A stretch of 64,000 nt of DNA from assembly GCA_916048095.2 (NCBI GenBank), contig OU696574.1, positions 8,808,587 through 8,872,586 on the forward strand. Direction: 5' to 3'. The stretch is from Sacculina carcini. Taxonomy: Eukaryota; Arthropoda; Thecostraca; Sacculinidae. Below the pieces are notes generated by a model. It saw only the letters and a list, made by a program, of their open reading frames with translations, was not told the origin of the DNA and did no database searches. Within the stretch, counting starts at the first letter, position 1. Each line of letters opens with the position of its first letter. Position numbers and translations under genes: made by a program. Shown here in pieces: positions 63,895-64,000 of this stretch.

Positions 63895-64000
63895 CACCAT
63901 CACGTACAGACGTTGATGATGCTGTTGAAAAATGAGAGTGTTTTTTGGAGGAAAACCAATATGTTTTATATGAGAAAATGTGCGGGTATTTTGTAGCTCC

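Overview
The window is nuclear DNA of a metazoan, most likely an aquatic invertebrate. It is gene-poor and AT-rich. Protein genes are split by GT-AG introns, and there are tRNA-derived SINEs, 5'-truncated LINEs, a Penelope-like fragment, many hAT-type elements and very many (CA)n/(TG)n microsatellites. A p90 RSK gene points to an animal or a close relative. A PACRG gene points to an organism with motile cilia. I cannot name the species.

Layout. 1-22.5 kb is mostly repeats: a 249-bp (AC)n tract, LINE remnants, a minisatellite split by a LINE, a 1.05-kb hAT element with a perfect 8-bp target duplication, and a 1.5-kb LTR-bounded element (5-bp duplication GAAAC) lodged in the 3' part of a LINE. 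A 1.5-kb hAT element sits inside a SINE at 18.8-20.3 kb. A small TATA-driven gene for a secreted histidine-rich peptide is at 22.7 kb. 23-31 kb holds hAT and other MITEs, a SINE nested in a hAT element, and a long T-poor tract with no recognisable gene.

31.2-33.75 kb (- strand) is an intronless CNNM/cyclin-M-type magnesium transport gene. Divergent from it, 35.4-45.85 kb (+ strand) is a four-exon PACRG gene of 230 codons that I assembled from short exons. Its third intron (7 kb) carries a Penelope GIY-YIG fragment and several MITEs. 48.4 kb to beyond the window end (+ strand) is a p90 ribosomal S6 kinase gene. Six coding exons give the conserved N-terminus through the YRDLKPE catalytic loop. 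Its 10-kb fifth intron hosts an antisense single-exon gene for a membrane PAN/C-type lectin protein, a second copy of the 1.5-kb hAT element, a pogo/Tigger-like fragment and other MITEs.

The most unusual signal is at the splice sites. Five of the eight acceptors I mapped (RSK introns 2-5, PACRG intron 3) have (TG)n in place of a normal polypyrimidine tract. PACRG introns 2 and 3 begin with (CA)n just after the donor. PACRG intron 3 therefore starts with CA repeats and ends with TG repeats that could pair and bring the splice sites together. This gives some of the microsatellite excess a possible role in RNA processing.
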